From Polytrichum commune (lineage: Eukaryota > Streptophyta > Polytrichopsida > Polytrichales > Polytrichaceae), in the NCBI GenBank assembly GCA_950295325.1, contig OX485804.1:59198429-59262428 (forward strand): a stretch of DNA of 64,000 nucleotides. The letters are read 5' to 3'. Shown here one piece after another: positions 48,123 through 60,831 of the stretch (the stretch's first letter is position 1; every line of letters begins with the position of its first letter). The notes under the pieces were generated by a model, which saw only the letters and a list, made by a program, of their open reading frames with translations, searched no databases and had not been told where the DNA came from. The position numbers and the translations under genes are program-made.

Positions 48123-51100
48123 TGGGTAAGAATTAGGCCATGACTAAGATGGGTAGCACAAATGGATGCCTCTATGTAACAATAATGGGTCATGAATATT
48201 TTGACTTAAAATTGCATAGGAATTTGAGATATGATTCGTTTGTATTGAGTTGCATAACTTCCCAATCCATTGGGAATTGCTAATCCATAGAGACAATCAA
48301 CATCTTAGTCAAATCACTACAAGTGCCCAAACTTGCCAAAATTCCGGAACAGGTGTCGATACCTTAGTCCAATCTCATTGTAACACACCAATGCATAGTG
48401 TTGTCCCAAACCCTGGCACCCATGCATATGACGCATCACTTTAACATCATCATCTCCACTTCCCTGGAATGGTGGGGAACAATTGGGTGATAGCACACCA
48501 CTACCAATCCTTTGTTGTATATTATATGGTTTTCTTTTCTTTTCTTTTTGGTATTCTTAACTACAAGCTATACCAATCAAATATAGGTGTCCAATCTTGG
48601 AAGAGTGTCCACATAAGGTCCATATATATATATATATACACACACACATACATACATACACACACGACAACAAGGTGGATCGCACCCTAAAATAGTATTT
48701 AAGTAAAGTTGGACATGTTTCTAATATCTATACATTTTGGTTGCCTCCATTCTATGGGTGGATATACCGATACATTCTCAACATATTTATGTTAGCAACA
48801 TGATTTTTTTCTTTTAGTAAACTCCATCTTAACGTGAAATCTCGATAACTCAATGATGAATGGTAATGTTTCTATGAAAACAATTCATTCTAATATCATC
48901 ATAATCGTCACCGCATATCCTATTGTAAGACCCTAACCATAGGTTTCCATCAAAAAGATCCTACCATACAATTCCGAATGCTAAACTCATGGATTGGACT
49001 TTGGTCATGTTTTACTTACATACATGAGAGTTCATAGCTTGTCATATGACAACAAGCTTCTTTTATCATTTTTTTATTTAATCATTGAATGTACTATCGC
49101 GGGTGGAGTGATGATCCTCCGACCACTTCCTCCTTTACACCTTGTTCACACCCGAAAGCGAACCGGTTGCATGTCTTTGCCAACGGTGTGATACTCATCC
49201 AAGGTTGGTGTGACCATTCAATTGTAGTGCACACCAATCATGGTCATTGACAATAGAGTGTGAGGGGTCTACCTTGGGAGGAGGTGTGAATATGGTAACT
49301 TACGCCAAAGTTGTAGCAAGCCCAACATGTTCGACCTTGACGTGGTGATTCTTCACGACTCTTAGATGGACTTCGCAATTTTTCGTGTCAAAATGGGTCA
49401 ACTGTTTGAAATGGGTGTAGGAGTGTTTTGAAGAGGAGCAACGCATGTTTAGTAAAATCAAAAACCATATGGATGTGAGTCGTTTATAGTTTATAAGTTT
49501 CACGTTGTTTTTGGCCGTCTATCTGTTGGGGTCGTATAGGTTGTACCATTTTAATAGGAGGTGGTATGAAACATGTAGTTGTGTCACAACTCTTCTTGGA
49601 GCGGGAAAAAAAGGACGTACATGTGTCACATATGTGCGTTTTGCTAATTGCTTCGGGGAAGCCTTTCATTATCTCAATATCATAAGAAGATTCAATCATA
49701 AGAATGATATTGTTTTTTTTCCTGATGCTTGCAATGTCCTAACCCTAAAGGTTGCCTCAATGAGCCCAAAACTTTAACTATGTGGATGGACACCAAAGAA
49801 ACAAACTTGAGGAATCCCAATGATGGATGGTCTCAAAATGTCTATTGGGAATGCCATGTAAAATTTCTACCCAAATGACCAAGTTGTAATCTTAGGTTCT
49901 AACATCTTTCAAAATCTCATTTTAACAATTGCCATTGATCTGGTGAGGTGCCGCTGCACAAGTCATTGACTTGTTGAGTGGTGCTTGTTCATGCACAAAG
50001 GCCTCACTAGATTGTGTAACCCCTTCACAAATTGAACATTCTTTAGGCCTCTCACTACATTATTATTTTCCAAAAAATAAATATTGGGCAAATGATGTTT
50101 CATTATATTACATACCTTTCGCCCAAAATATGAGAAATTTTAGATACGCCAATTAATTGAAATTAAAATTCTAAATTGGGCTTAACCCCTAATCGCTTTG
50201 GGAGCCCAATTTTGGCCTCGTGTGCATTATGGTATTATTGTGGATTGTGCATATACATTGTGATGTAAGGTGATTGATAGATAATGATAGCTTGTTGTCT
50301 TGGAAAGATACACATCTTGATACCCACATAAATGTATCGGAAATGATTTTGCTCAAGGTTTCCAACATGTTTCATACCATCCAATATAAAGAGAATATAC
50401 ACATAAGTATGAAAGTTGTAAAGCATCTAGGGGTTACATCACATAGGTTGACGTAGCTTGATAATAGTTGCAAGTTTATGTATAATGTGGGTGATGGACC
50501 ATGGCAATTGTATTTAAATAATTCAAAACTAGGAAAAAATGTCTGCAAAACCCACATAACATTCAAAGAGGGGGGGGGGGGGGGGGGGGAATTTACTAGT
50601 ACCTAAAACATGGTATCATATATATGAATCCATCATTCCGGCCATGGATTCATAGTGTCTACATACACTCGTCCATTAGGAAGGTGAAACGCGATGAACT
50701 ATTCTATGACATGACATTGGCTATTCCTATATAAGTTGAGTTGGGAGATGGCATTGGAAACTCAAATAAGTCTAGTGCAATCAAGTCAGAATGAATTGGC
50801 CCTCAACTTGTTAGGAGATTTCTTTCTGCTAGAGCCCTTTCATTTACTCGGACAACTTTACATAGTTGTCATGAACTCCGAGCCATCATAGTTCCACCTC
50901 AATCCATATTGTATGGTATGGATGTGTGAGTGAATGTTGCATGTGCCAGTCATGTAGTAATCATGTGACGTGTCCAAGCCTCCCTCTCATGCCTTGGTCT
51001 CCCTGGGGCCGCTCCATTGGCCAATGCTGCATTATTGTCCTTGGGTGACATGTTCACCTTCCGAGTAGGTGAAATGCAAGTTAGGCACCCACAATTATGT

Positions 51101-51738
51101 CATTGTTTAAACTCACATGTCAATGTGACCTATGTATGTCTAACTCAAAGCCCTTCCATACGAAACATTATACTCAATGCAAATGACAAAGAGGAGGTTT
51201 TCATGCAAAGGAGCACTTGATATTTCACTGAAAATTGGGATGACAAAGATTGTGTAGTTATGATTGTGTTCATGTACGGAATAAGGTGAAGTATTACAAT
51301 ACAAAATAGCATAAGAAAATGTCCATGTGCACGTGTGCCAAATCCTATGAGTATGCAAACACTGCAAATGTATTTTACTCGTACAAAACTAATCGAATAC
51401 ATGTAGGAGATCAAACACCCATTTAAAGTGGTGTATGGAAAGGCTCATGGTGAAAAAAATGGGCTTTAAAGGGACACGTGTTATGATGAGATTGGAATGT
51501 GCTTAGATTGTAGACATTAGTTTAGGTTCAACTGTTAACACAAGAGGAGGGCCTACATGATCACTTAAATAAGAGAGAAACCTATAAGTTGACACCTTAT
51601 AACTTCTGCATTTCAAATCCAATTATAAAATGAAAATTTGTGTACAATGCAATCACTAACCAAATGAGACAATTCTCGATTCAGCCAAATATGTTTGTGG
51701 AGATGGAAATGCCCAAACAAAACACATACATACCCTAA
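48123..51738. other. Unassigned region
   Basis: About 3.6 kb with frames of at most 90 codons and no recognised gene or RNA. Simple repeats present: a TA/CA run at about 48623-48664 and a 20-G run at 50570-50589. A block near 51440-51560 loosely resembles 25950-26070. Confidence 0.35.
50570..50589 (+). repeat. Poly-G tract (20 G)
   Basis: 20 consecutive G in AT-rich sequence. Confidence 0.97.
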
Positions 51739-53340
51739 TGTGAGACCAAATCCACCAACCTTAAGCGTCCTAGTCCGGGTGATGGCTTTGAGAATCACAC
51801 GTATCTCTTACAACCTTGAACCATGTACAAAGAAAGCATATTGTTTTCACTCATCGTGCTTTATTAATGTTAGCCTCTTGGCTTGTGCTAGAGGTGGCCT
51901 TCTCAAGAGTCCACCCCGCGGCTTTAGCCACACATGCCCTTAAGGACATTCCCCTTGTTCGTTTAACCTTCACTTCTTTTTTCTTGTCATCGCAAGAGTC
52001 TTCCACCTTCTCCATTAATAATGCAAGTGAGTTATTTTGACCGGGAGCTTCAAGTGTTGAAAAACACTTTACTCAACGGCTACACACACTCATACAATCC
52101 CACACGTAGCACAACTAGCCTAATAGGTCTAACTACTTATCCACCCCTAAAGTGGTCTAATGTAATCTAGTTTTTTATATGCTAACACCCACTAATTGGG
52201 TGTAGCCTTGCTAACCCCTAAATATCATTAATGGTAGGTTGTTGTTAAGCAACTCCAAGCCAGTTGGCCAAGGCCTTGCTGCCTAGTAACCAGAACTCCA
52301 CCAGTGGCCGAGGCCTTCGCTGCCTAGTAACCAGAACTCCAGCAGTTGGCCAAGGCCTTGATGCCTAGTAACCAGAGCTCCACCAGTGGCCGAGGCCTTC
52401 GCTGCATAGTAACCAAAACTCCACCCAGTTGGCCGAGGTCTTGCTGCCTAGTAACCAGAACTCCAGCAGTTGGCCAAGGCCTTGCTGCCTAGTAACCAGA
52501 ACTCCAGCAGTTGGCCAAGGCCTTGCTGCCTAGTAACCAGAACTCCAGCAGTTGGCCAAGGCCGCCCCTGCCTAGTAACCAAAACTTCCCCAGTGGCCAA
52601 GGCTGTCAATTACCCGAACGGGTAACCCCCTACTAGTTGCGCCTTAACACAACCCCCTTCATTCACTAACCAAATGTTTTCTAAGTTTCTCTTACTCTTT
52701 CCTTTCCCTTGCCCCTAATGAACTAATCTAACACTCTAGTTTCACTAACTACTAACTAATCAACACATGCAACCCTACTCCTAAGAGCTCACTCACTTGG
52801 GAGGTATTGAGAGAGAGAGTTATCCAATTAACTTCACTAAAAACTAATAATCCACACACGTGGCTCAAGCTCTTAAGAGCTTGCTCCCTTGAGAGCGCTT
52901 GATGGAGAGAGAGAAAAATGAGAGAAAAACACCTTAAGTAGCAAAGAGGGAGAGGGGAAGAGAGGGTGAGAGAGGTGAGGATAGGATGAGAGGATTAGCA
53001 CCTCCAATCACAATCCTTTAACCCTCTCCTTCAAAGTAGGGACTCATCCCCATCCACCAAGCTTCCTTCTTCCTAAACTACCAAGGTGGATCCAAAAGTG
53101 GGCATTTAACCCGTGGAGCTCACCTTGCTTCACCTTACCCCCTTACTCACATAATCAAGGCATCCTCTTATTGAAATCAAACCTTGAATTAACTATACAA
53201 CACATTCTAATGCCTAAACTTAAATCCACACCACACTTCACTCTTTTTATGTTTTGTGAATAATCATAACACATCAAAGTCAAACTAAAATTGGTTTCGA
53301 AGAGTTAATCACCACATGTGGGCACCATTTTGGGCTCACA
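51739..53340 (-). mobile_element. Solo LTR, family B, copy 2 (inverted)
   Basis: On the plus strand it starts TGTGAGACCAAATCC and ends CATTTTGGGCTCACA, flanked by the perfect 5-bp duplication CCTAA (51734-51738 and 53341-53345). It is homologous in inverse orientation to 1450-2686: both share TTAAGCGTCCTAGTCCGGGT near one end. At 1,602 bp it has no coding region. The central tandem array differs in sequence and unit length from those of copy 1. Confidence 0.8.
52250..52605 (+). repeat. 41-bp tandem array inside solo LTR B2
   Basis: Eight or nine units of about 41 bp, each with CTAGTAACCAGAACTCC, CAGTTGGCCAAGGCC and TTGCTGC. Some units carry a shorter CAGTGGCCGAGGCCTTCGC variant, so two alternating unit types are present in the left half. 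Confidence 0.88.
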
Positions 53341-53345
53341 CCTAA

Positions 53346-53655
53346 CTATCATAGAGGATACTCTATTTCATTATTACTCGTGCTAGGTCGTAGTTCGCAT
53401 GTGTTGATTCACGTAGGGTCCCAATGAGTGCATGAATGACATGTCACAAATTTACTTGGTTCAACTTATAACTTTCTTGACATCCATAATGCATATGGTT
53501 TCATTACTTTTCATGTTAGCTGAATGAGAGGTATGCTCGTATGTGATAATTCCATCTCGTTGTGTCAAAACATATAAAAACAAAATCATCCAGTAAAGGT
53601 CGAAGCATGAAGCACTCTAAGGTATATTCGTGGAGAGGAGGGACTTATGAACATA
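53346..53655. other. Spacer with a single family L arm
   Basis: At 53520-53556, GAATGAGAGGTATGCTCGTA then TGTGATAATTCCATCTC matches one arm of the family L MITE. Nothing else is recognised. Confidence 0.45.
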
Positions 53656-53914
53656 GAGAGGGAGTTATCGTACACGAGTGTACCTCTCATCCATCCAACA
53701 TAAAAACTTTACTCCCTAAAGGTTTGTTGCTTGTTCATCTCAAATGACCCAAGGTAGACTGACTCAAGATCTTGAAAGCTAATTCCGGTGTCAAATCAAC
53801 TTAAAAATTTTATTTTTTTAAAAAAAAAAAAAAAACCTCCAGACAACATGCATATTATTTAAGGGCTTTTATATTGGATGAATGAGAGGTACACTCGTAT
53901 ACGATAATTCTCTC
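53656..53914. mobile_element. MITE, family L, copy 2
   Basis: GAGAGGGAGTTATCGTACACG at the left pairs with CGTATACGATAATTCTCTC at the right; the inner CATCCAACAT and ATTGGATGAATG also pair. A long A-run (about 53817-53836) lies in the middle. Confidence 0.7.
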
Positions 53915-54397
53915 TTTCTTTCCCTCCCTCCCTCATGAACTCCAATACATTGAACAATAATTGATACGTGAACTTATAGTCTCTTGTGTCCGTTTGAAGG
54001 CACTAGCTTAACAACAACCACAAAAGATGCTCGTAGCTGCTCTGTACTTGCATACAAAATTCTTGACTAATTAAGAGAGGAATTGGGAAAATCTTTTGAT
54101 CCTTTTATCTACAAATAACCATCTTCGTCATTTCCAACACAAGGAGTTTACGGAAAACAACTTATTATTGCTTGTGTAGCCCAAGTATAACGGGCTAGGC
54201 TATTTGACGTGATCGAATGACAAAGAGTCATAGTAAGATGCGTGTGAATTACAATGACATTGTGTGTGTGTATAATCTTCATTCTTTACACACCCATTTC
54301 TTGTAGTGTACATTACTAATTAATAATAACACAAAACCCTAGTTCCAAAGGACCAAGCATGCATGGAGAGCTTCTTCATCCTCAAGCTACCTCCCGA

Positions 54398-55095
54398 GGG
54401 GTGGATTCTTCATACCACGTACGAACTAACGTGAATGTAAGAAGGGGTATTATTTGAGGCACTAGCGTACAATGTATACTTAAGGAGAGGTATTAAATTT
54501 TCTCTAGTGTGTACATTTTTAAAGATTCATTTTTAGTTTTAGTTTTTAGTTTTTGAAGTAAAGGTAGATGTACAAAAGAGGGCCTTAATGTTCAAAGTTT
54601 GCTTGGCAATAGATGTGTTAGTTTCATCTAGAACGCATTTTCATCCATTGTTGTCAGATGGTATTAGTCCTCAATGACTCCCTTGTTCATTATCTTTTAG
54701 GACTTGCATTTGGGTTTCACGACAAGCTAGAGGCTCATGGAGTGCTCATGGGCTCCCTTGAGTTTCGCTCTCCGGATTATGGTTAGGTTATTTTGTTTTG
54801 TTCTTGTCTTTGATTGATGCAATCGTTGAGTTACATGCTATGGATGAAAAAAAGTTCAATGAACTTCTCATTAGAAAATGAACATGGATTTTCATTGTAG
54901 TAAAGACATATATTATTTGTATATGCATTTATTGTATTAAATTAAACAACTTATTATAAATACATGAGTCCATTTTTCTAGCTTGCCATTAGTAAGTATA
55001 CATTCGTTATTCTTTATAGACTTCTTGTATATAGGGGATTTTATTTCATAGTGACCCACGCATATCATTAGGTTTCCAATGAAGAATCCACTCCC
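54398..55095 (+). mobile_element. Dispersed element N, copy 2 (without insert)
   Basis: It is collinear with 45951-48122 apart from the 1.45-kb hAT-like insert. The left end GGGTGGATTCTTCATACC and the inverse of the right end (GGGAGTGGATTCTTCATTGG) agree over about 16 bp. It is 698 bp, non-coding, and serves as the empty-site reference. Confidence 0.65.
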
Positions 55096-56644
55096 ATGGG
55101 CTACCTATTATCACATGTTAGAGGTGGGCTATAAGGTAGAAGGTGTTGCAATCCACACCCCGCCCAATGTCAACATTATCTCTGAACGATCTTGCACAAT
55201 AAGCACGTATTTATTTTAAGAATGTATACCTTTTTACTAGAATATGTTGGGTCATCTATTCATAAAATTTCAAACCCTTATAGCTTTTGCACACATAAAA
55301 TCAAACATGCTCTAATGTGTTGGGATCCCTTGGCACTTGGTATTGAAAATCACCCACAAAATCCAGATATAGTAGTATACATGTTCATTGTTCAAAGTGA
55401 TGGTTTTTACACCATGTACCTCAAAACTCGTATTTAAGTAAAATTTGGCATATCTTTCAAATTTGGGCTTTTTGAATGCCACAATCCTGTGGAGGGATCT
55501 GTTCATACATGTCTAACATACCTAAATTTTATGGGAGATGTGTGAATCCTATTGGTTGCTCTTTAAACATAGGAACATAAAACAATAAGAAAACTAAAAA
55601 AATCTATAAATGTTTGGAATTCAAATAACGATAGAGTGTGTACAAGATCGTTCACATTAGTAGCAAAAAGTATATCGAAGCTTGTGAACTTTTTCTATGC
55701 AGCTTAAGCAATGCATTTTGCAAATGTTTTGGTGGCAAATGCACATGACCGGATCAACACAATTAGCACCACAAAATGTATGAAAGGTCCTTTATAACCC
55801 TCGCCAAGCTTGATTGTTGAGTGCAAATATATAATCTAATAAGCAAGCCTAAAAAACACAAATCACAAGCCTCTCATTTCCATAATTTCCAAATTCAAGA
55901 ATTAGTCCGCCAAAACGAGTTAGAGTTAGGGTGCATGGACCTTATGTTCAATCACTCGTTTTTTATTGGACATCTTATGTGGCAATACTTTAATCAATAA
56001 TGGACATCAAAAGGACAAGTGTTGTGATTAGATTGGACCATGAGCTAAGGATGGATCAACCATCTATGGACTCAATATTAGGTAAGCATAATCGGAAGGG
56101 CTTATGTGACCGCTTTAAATGAATGATTCTTTCTTTTAACTTAACCCCTTTCTAGTTTTCGCATCATGTTGAACTCCTTTCTTTAAAGCTCGACTCATTG
56201 ATTTGTTCCAAGAGGAAACATAAAAAATCAACCTCCAATTATGATGAAACTTGAAATGACAATTTTGTGACGTCATCACAATCGCTAACCAAATGAAACA
56301 ATTCTCAATTCTATGCACATGACGATAACTGTCATAACATTACTCAACGTGTAGCTCTCATTCCGCGAGCCCTCGTAATATAAGTGGGATGTTCGAAAAC
56401 CTGTGTAGGGAGACTCATATTCAGACTGAACTCCCAACATCTCATTGTTATATTCTAAGGGCCCACACCACTAAGTAATGTGTCATGGTATGTGGAGTTG
56501 GGAAAACCCACATTAGGGCCACATACCTTCTGATGTGAGATGCATGGACACACATACACATACACAGACACAGACACCCACCCCCACCCACACTCCTCCC
56601 CCCCAATAAAAACAAGGTTCAACCAAATGTCACTAACGAGTTAG
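55096..56644. other. Unassigned region
   Basis: Short frames only. A CA/CCCA-rich low-complexity stretch lies at about 56550-56610. No gene or RNA is seen. Confidence 0.35.
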
Positions 56645-56646
56645 TA

Positions 56647-57033
56647 CACTAAATATGATAGTTAGTGTCATCAATTCTACTTGTCCTGCTCAACACTAAT
56701 TGTAAACCGCGGTATAGTGTCACCAACACAAAATGTTAACCCAACATTATTGGTCATTCCTTGTAACGGTTTTTTTTTTTTTGGGGGGGGGGGTGGGTTA
56801 TAGATTTACGATGTTGGAATTACTATCACTAACCAAGTGATTTTTTCATCCAAATTCCAATTACCCATGACAACATTTCATCACAAGTTGATGACAAGAG
56901 AAGGTAGGGTTTTGGCCAATGGACGAACTCATCCATCACCTATGACAACATTTGTTCATAAGAAGCGGCATCCGAAAAGCTCCCTTAGTGACAAAAAAAT
57001 ACTACTTGACACTAAATATCATGTTTAGTGTGG
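56647..57033 (+). mobile_element. TA-flanked MITE, family I, complete copy
   Basis: The left end CACTAAATATGATAGTTAGTG and right end GACACTAAATATCATGTTTA then GTGTGG form inverted repeats, flanked by TA (56645-56646 and 57034-57035). A T-run followed by 11 G interrupts the interior at about 56770-56793. Confidence 0.7.
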
Positions 57034-57035
57034 TA

Positions 57036-57568
57036 CGGCCACTTAACTTGAACTTGTTTTTGTTCGAGGAGACGACGAATTCGCACGAGATGACAAAAAA
57101 GGAGAATCGGGAGTTCCCAAGAAGAAACACAACTACCACCACCATCATCATTATTACTACCGACCATAAGTTTTGAAGTTGTGCCCATGCTCTCTCTCTC
57201 TCTCTCCTAGCTAGGAATTGCAAAGAAACACCGTAATACGTAATAAAGAATGATCACCTCACACTAAGCCCTAATGATAGGCCAAAGTACTCCGGTAAGC
57301 TCACATTCACGCTACTAAGTGAAACCCTAATGACGACGGATTCCACGAGGTGACCCACAAACACGACGCCTCGACATTTCCCAAGAAGCATCGCCATCAT
57401 TATTAAGGACTTGTAAACTTATGAAGTTAAGCCCATGCTCTTTCCCTAGGTGTTGCAAAGAAACGATGTAATACTTAATATTCAATGACCGCCTCACACT
57501 AAGCCCAATGATAGGCCCACTACAACTCACGCGAGTTGGGGAAGTAACTTTAGGTGCCCGAAATGTTC
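57036..57568. other. Spacer with an imperfect direct duplication
   Basis: Two stretches (about 57060-57280 and 57325-57520) share the order ACGACG, CCCAAGAAG, CATCATTATTA, CCCATGCTCT, TTGCAAAGAAAC, GTAATAC and CTCACACTAAGCCC, so this is an old tandem duplication of about 240 bp. A CT microsatellite lies in the first copy. No gene is recognised. Confidence 0.55.
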
Positions 57569-58162
57569 CTAATTAGTGTGGGGTTACCATTTGGAGTTCT
57601 AGCAACATGTTACTTTTTTTTAATAAGATTATCATTTGTTACTTAGATTCGACAAACAATAGGTATGCGTGTCAAAGGAAACATGAAACTACCCTAAATA
57701 GTGTTATATGGTGTTTTATACCACTTTGGTTACATTTTCATGAGGCTTTTTTATGAAGAGTTTACAAGTAACACCATGGGTGATTAAAATATGGATAAGA
57801 CTCATGCCAAGAATTAGAATTTTGGGGAATATTCTGCATCCTAACATTTCTGTAATGAAATATTGTCATGAATGGCTGAATTTGGATGAAAACAAAAACA
57901 ACTTAGTGCAATTTGCAACATTTGTAAATTTATGATTATGCCAAAATTTGTATTACACAAAGAATGACAAATGATGATAGGTTAACTTTTAGTGTTGGTG
58001 ACACTACACGGACGACTTACAATTAAGTATTGGACAAAGACAAATAGAAGGATTGGTGACACTAAATACGATATGTACTATACTCACACGGTGAAAAAAT
58101 ATAATATTCTTGAGAAAAGTTATAGCACATTTGTAACTCCAAACGGTAACCCACACTAATAG
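57569..58162. mobile_element. MITE, family J, copy 2, containing a family I MITE
   Basis: CTAATTAGTGTGGGGTTACC then ATTTGGAGTT at the left pairs with AACTCCAAACGGTAACCC then ACACTAATAG at the right. Without the insert at 57692-58080 the element is about 205 bp, similar to copy 1 at 56-238. Confidence 0.6.
57692..58080 (-). mobile_element. TA-flanked MITE, family I, inverted copy nested in J
   Basis: It ends with GGTGACACTAAATACGATAT, inverse to the left end of the copies at 36250 and 56647, and begins after TA with CCCTAAATAGTGTTATATGG. The interior AAGACAAATAGAAGGATTGG is inverse to their ...CCAATTCTATTTGTCTT-type block. Confidence 0.6.
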
Positions 58163-58190
58163 GACCAATTAGTGTGCTTCTCATGAGCTA

Positions 58191-58700
58191 CACTAGTTAT
58201 GGTATTTAGTGTCACATCCATAAAATAATGTCACTTACCCTATTTTGAGGCCAATGCTAGGTTACACTAATGACCAACAATTTCACCATCGATGTCAGCT
58301 CACGACACTTGGCGTTCAAGTGCACTTACTAATATCTTGACATGAGTATGGTCAATAGTGTTATGAGTTGCATGCCTATGTAACACAAACGACACTTGCG
58401 GTTTAGTACGCTCAAGAATCTCTTCCTCTTGCATACTAAAACGTAAACACACGACACTTGCTATTAGTACACTGAAAAATATCTTCCCCTTGCCACACTA
58501 AACCACAAGATTATCATCTAAAGTACCCCAATGTGCTGCTCTTAATATCATAATGTAGATTTTTTTCACTTAAAGAAGTTACCAATGCTAACATATAAAA
58601 TCATATTGACAATTAGTGGGTGTGACACTTTGAGACCTCTAAGGATCTAGTTTAGGCGCTTTGCAAATAGTGTAGGTGACACTAAATACCATAAATTGTG
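58191..58700. mobile_element. Tc1-type MITE, copy 2
   Basis: The left end CACTAGTTATGGTATTTAGTG and right end GACACTAAATACCATAAATT then GTG are inverted repeats with TA on each side (58189-58190 and 58701-58702). The body is collinear with 29122-29660, sharing for example CACTTACCCTATTTTGAGG and TGACACTTTGAGACCTCTA. It is non-coding. Confidence 0.87.
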
Positions 58701-58979
58701 TAGTAGCCTCTAGGAATCCAGCCTACCTTAATGCATCATTCTTGCTTGGAGGGGGTAAAAATCAGTTTACCGACGATAAGTTACTTTAGGCTCTGTGGTT
58801 TTACTGCCACTTTCTTAAGTTACCCTTTTGTCAGCTTTTGTACTGTGGGAGATATTTGGTAAAATTCCGTTTGGTTAAACCGAAACTGGACCTGGATTTC
58901 CCTTCTTTTGAGTGAGGTCATTTTGTGCACTTTTTTTCGGGAGGTAAAAAATTGGTCATAATTTTTTGAGTCTTGTGTC

Positions 58980-60010
58980 AAAAGGTCCGGTGTCCGTTTG
59001 GTTTAAGGGGATTCCAATGCCCCAAATTATGCCTTCCGTATGCAAAAGCTATAAGGGTTCAAAGTTTATCGAATTTCAGATGTTGCACATCACCCCTTAA
59101 TCCATCCCTGGAAGATGGTTACCTTCTTGGAAAAACATAGGCATGATCCAACGGCTGAGATCAAAGCGTTGTCTCCATACAAACACCTATTTATGTGGGA
59201 GCCAGGGACATGGGTAGACGACCTAAGAACAACATGGGAAAGGTGCAATGTCATTTTATGTAAGGGGGTTTCTACTCATCGAATTATCTCTTCTGTATGC
59301 AAAAGTTACAAGGGTTCAAAGTTTATCAAATTCCAAATGTCGCACATCACCCCTTAATCCATCCTGCCAAAACGGTTACCCTCTTGGAAAAACATGGGCA
59401 TGATCCAACAACTAAGATCAAAGCGTTGTCCCCGTACAAACACATGTTTATGTGGGAGCCATGGACATGGGTAGACAATCTAAGAACAACATGGGAAAGG
59501 TGTTGTGTCATTTTATGTAAGGGGGTTTCAACTCACCGAATTATGTCTTCTGTATGCAAAAGTTATAGGGGTTCAATGTTTGTTGAATTATGAATGTTGC
59601 ATGTCACCTCTCATCTTTCTCCAAAAAAGATTGGAAAACACACAATCATAATCCAGCGGCTAAGATCACAACTTTGTCCCCATATAGACACATGTTTTTG
59701 TGGGAGCCAAGGACATGGGTAGAGGACCCAAAGACAACATGGGAAATGTGTGGTGTGCATTGTACGTGAGAGGATTCCAACGCACCAAATTTTACCTTCC
59801 ATATGCAAAAGTTAGAAGGGTTCAAGGTTTATCGAATTTCCACATGACTTATGTCGCAGTTGACACCCCTCATCCTTCTTTAAAACAATCTGTTACCCTC
59901 TTGAATAAAATACACAATCGTAGTCCAACAGCTCAGATCAAAGCTTGTTCTTGATACATGCACCCATTTTTGTGGGAGCCAAGGACACGGTAGATGACCC
60001 AAAAACAACA
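58980..60010 (+). repeat. Tandem array of ~257-bp units
   Basis: Four units, marked by TATGCAAAAG at 59039, 59296, 59553 and 59802 (spacings 257, 257 and 249). Shared landmarks include ATGATCCAACGGCTGAGATC and TATGTGGGAGCCAGGGACAT. Each unit has an open stretch of about 80 codons, but 257 is not a multiple of three and units are in different frames, so this is not a repeat protein as it stands. The two middle units are the most alike. Origin is unknown. Confidence 0.85.
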
Positions 60011-60267
60011 TGGAAGTCCAATGTTAAGGTGGTGGACAATATGAAAAATCAACATGTATTTCCTCTTCTCAAGTGTTATTTTCCCGGACTTCATTACGTT
60101 CATTCATTAATGGTAAAAATCAATATGATTGATTTTTACTTTTAATGTTATGTACTATTTGTTAGAGAATTTTGTCAAAATTCTTTATTCATTCATTCAT
60201 TCATACATAGGCTTCATGTAGTTGAAGGATGCCTTGTTCATTGGCACGATTGTGGGGGTTGACATTT

Positions 60268-60278
60268 GGGGGGGGGGG
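60268..60278 (+). repeat. Poly-G tract (11 G)
   Basis: 11 consecutive G in AT-rich sequence. Confidence 0.95.
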
Positions 60279-60589
60279 TAAAGAAAGCCGTGCTAGAGAG
60301 ATTATTGAGCATAACATTGAACAATTCGGGTGAATATTATTATCATTCTAGCTTAAAACAAAGAACAATTTTACACAAAAGAATGTGTTTGTTCAATTTT
60401 TTTTGTCTCCCCCTTCTCATTTCCCCCTTTCTTTCTATTGTTTCACTTTGCATGCTAGACATTTTTTTGAAGGTGATTTTGTTGAAAGCTCGTTTCAAAT
60501 TATTGTTGCATACATGCATATCTCTAGGTTGGCATTCATCTAATATATAAGCCCTAAAATAATATGCCACCCATAGGTTACTTGTTTTT

Positions 60590-60732
60590 TACAACTGATT
60601 TGAAACCGGAATCAACTTTAAAGACCACCAATTAGTTCAAGTTAATTGAGATGAATTGGCCATAAACCAATAGGGAGGCAAGTTCTTGTGTTGGATGGAT
60701 GAGAGGTATGCTTGTATGTGATAATTCCCTTT
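60590..60732 (+). mobile_element. MITE, family L, partial copy
   Basis: AATCAACTTTAAAGACCACC, GAGATGAATTGGC and GTTGGATGGATGAGAGGTAT then GATAATTCCC follow the second half of the copy at 391-624. The first arm is missing. Confidence 0.6.
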
Positions 60733-60831
60733 TATTGTATAGAACGTCCTATCCACTACCCTATTAGTGTCACTTACAATTTGGAATTGCACAAGGCTAA
60801 AGCTCTAACAAATAGTACATAACATGTACTA

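Noticed and set aside
52250..52605. CRISPR-like array of repeats
   Set aside because: The units are contiguous with no unique spacers; it is a minisatellite inside a plant-type repeat.
59115..59954. A repeat-protein gene in the 257-bp array
   Set aside because: The unit length is not a multiple of three, the open stretches lie in different frames and each ends in a stop.
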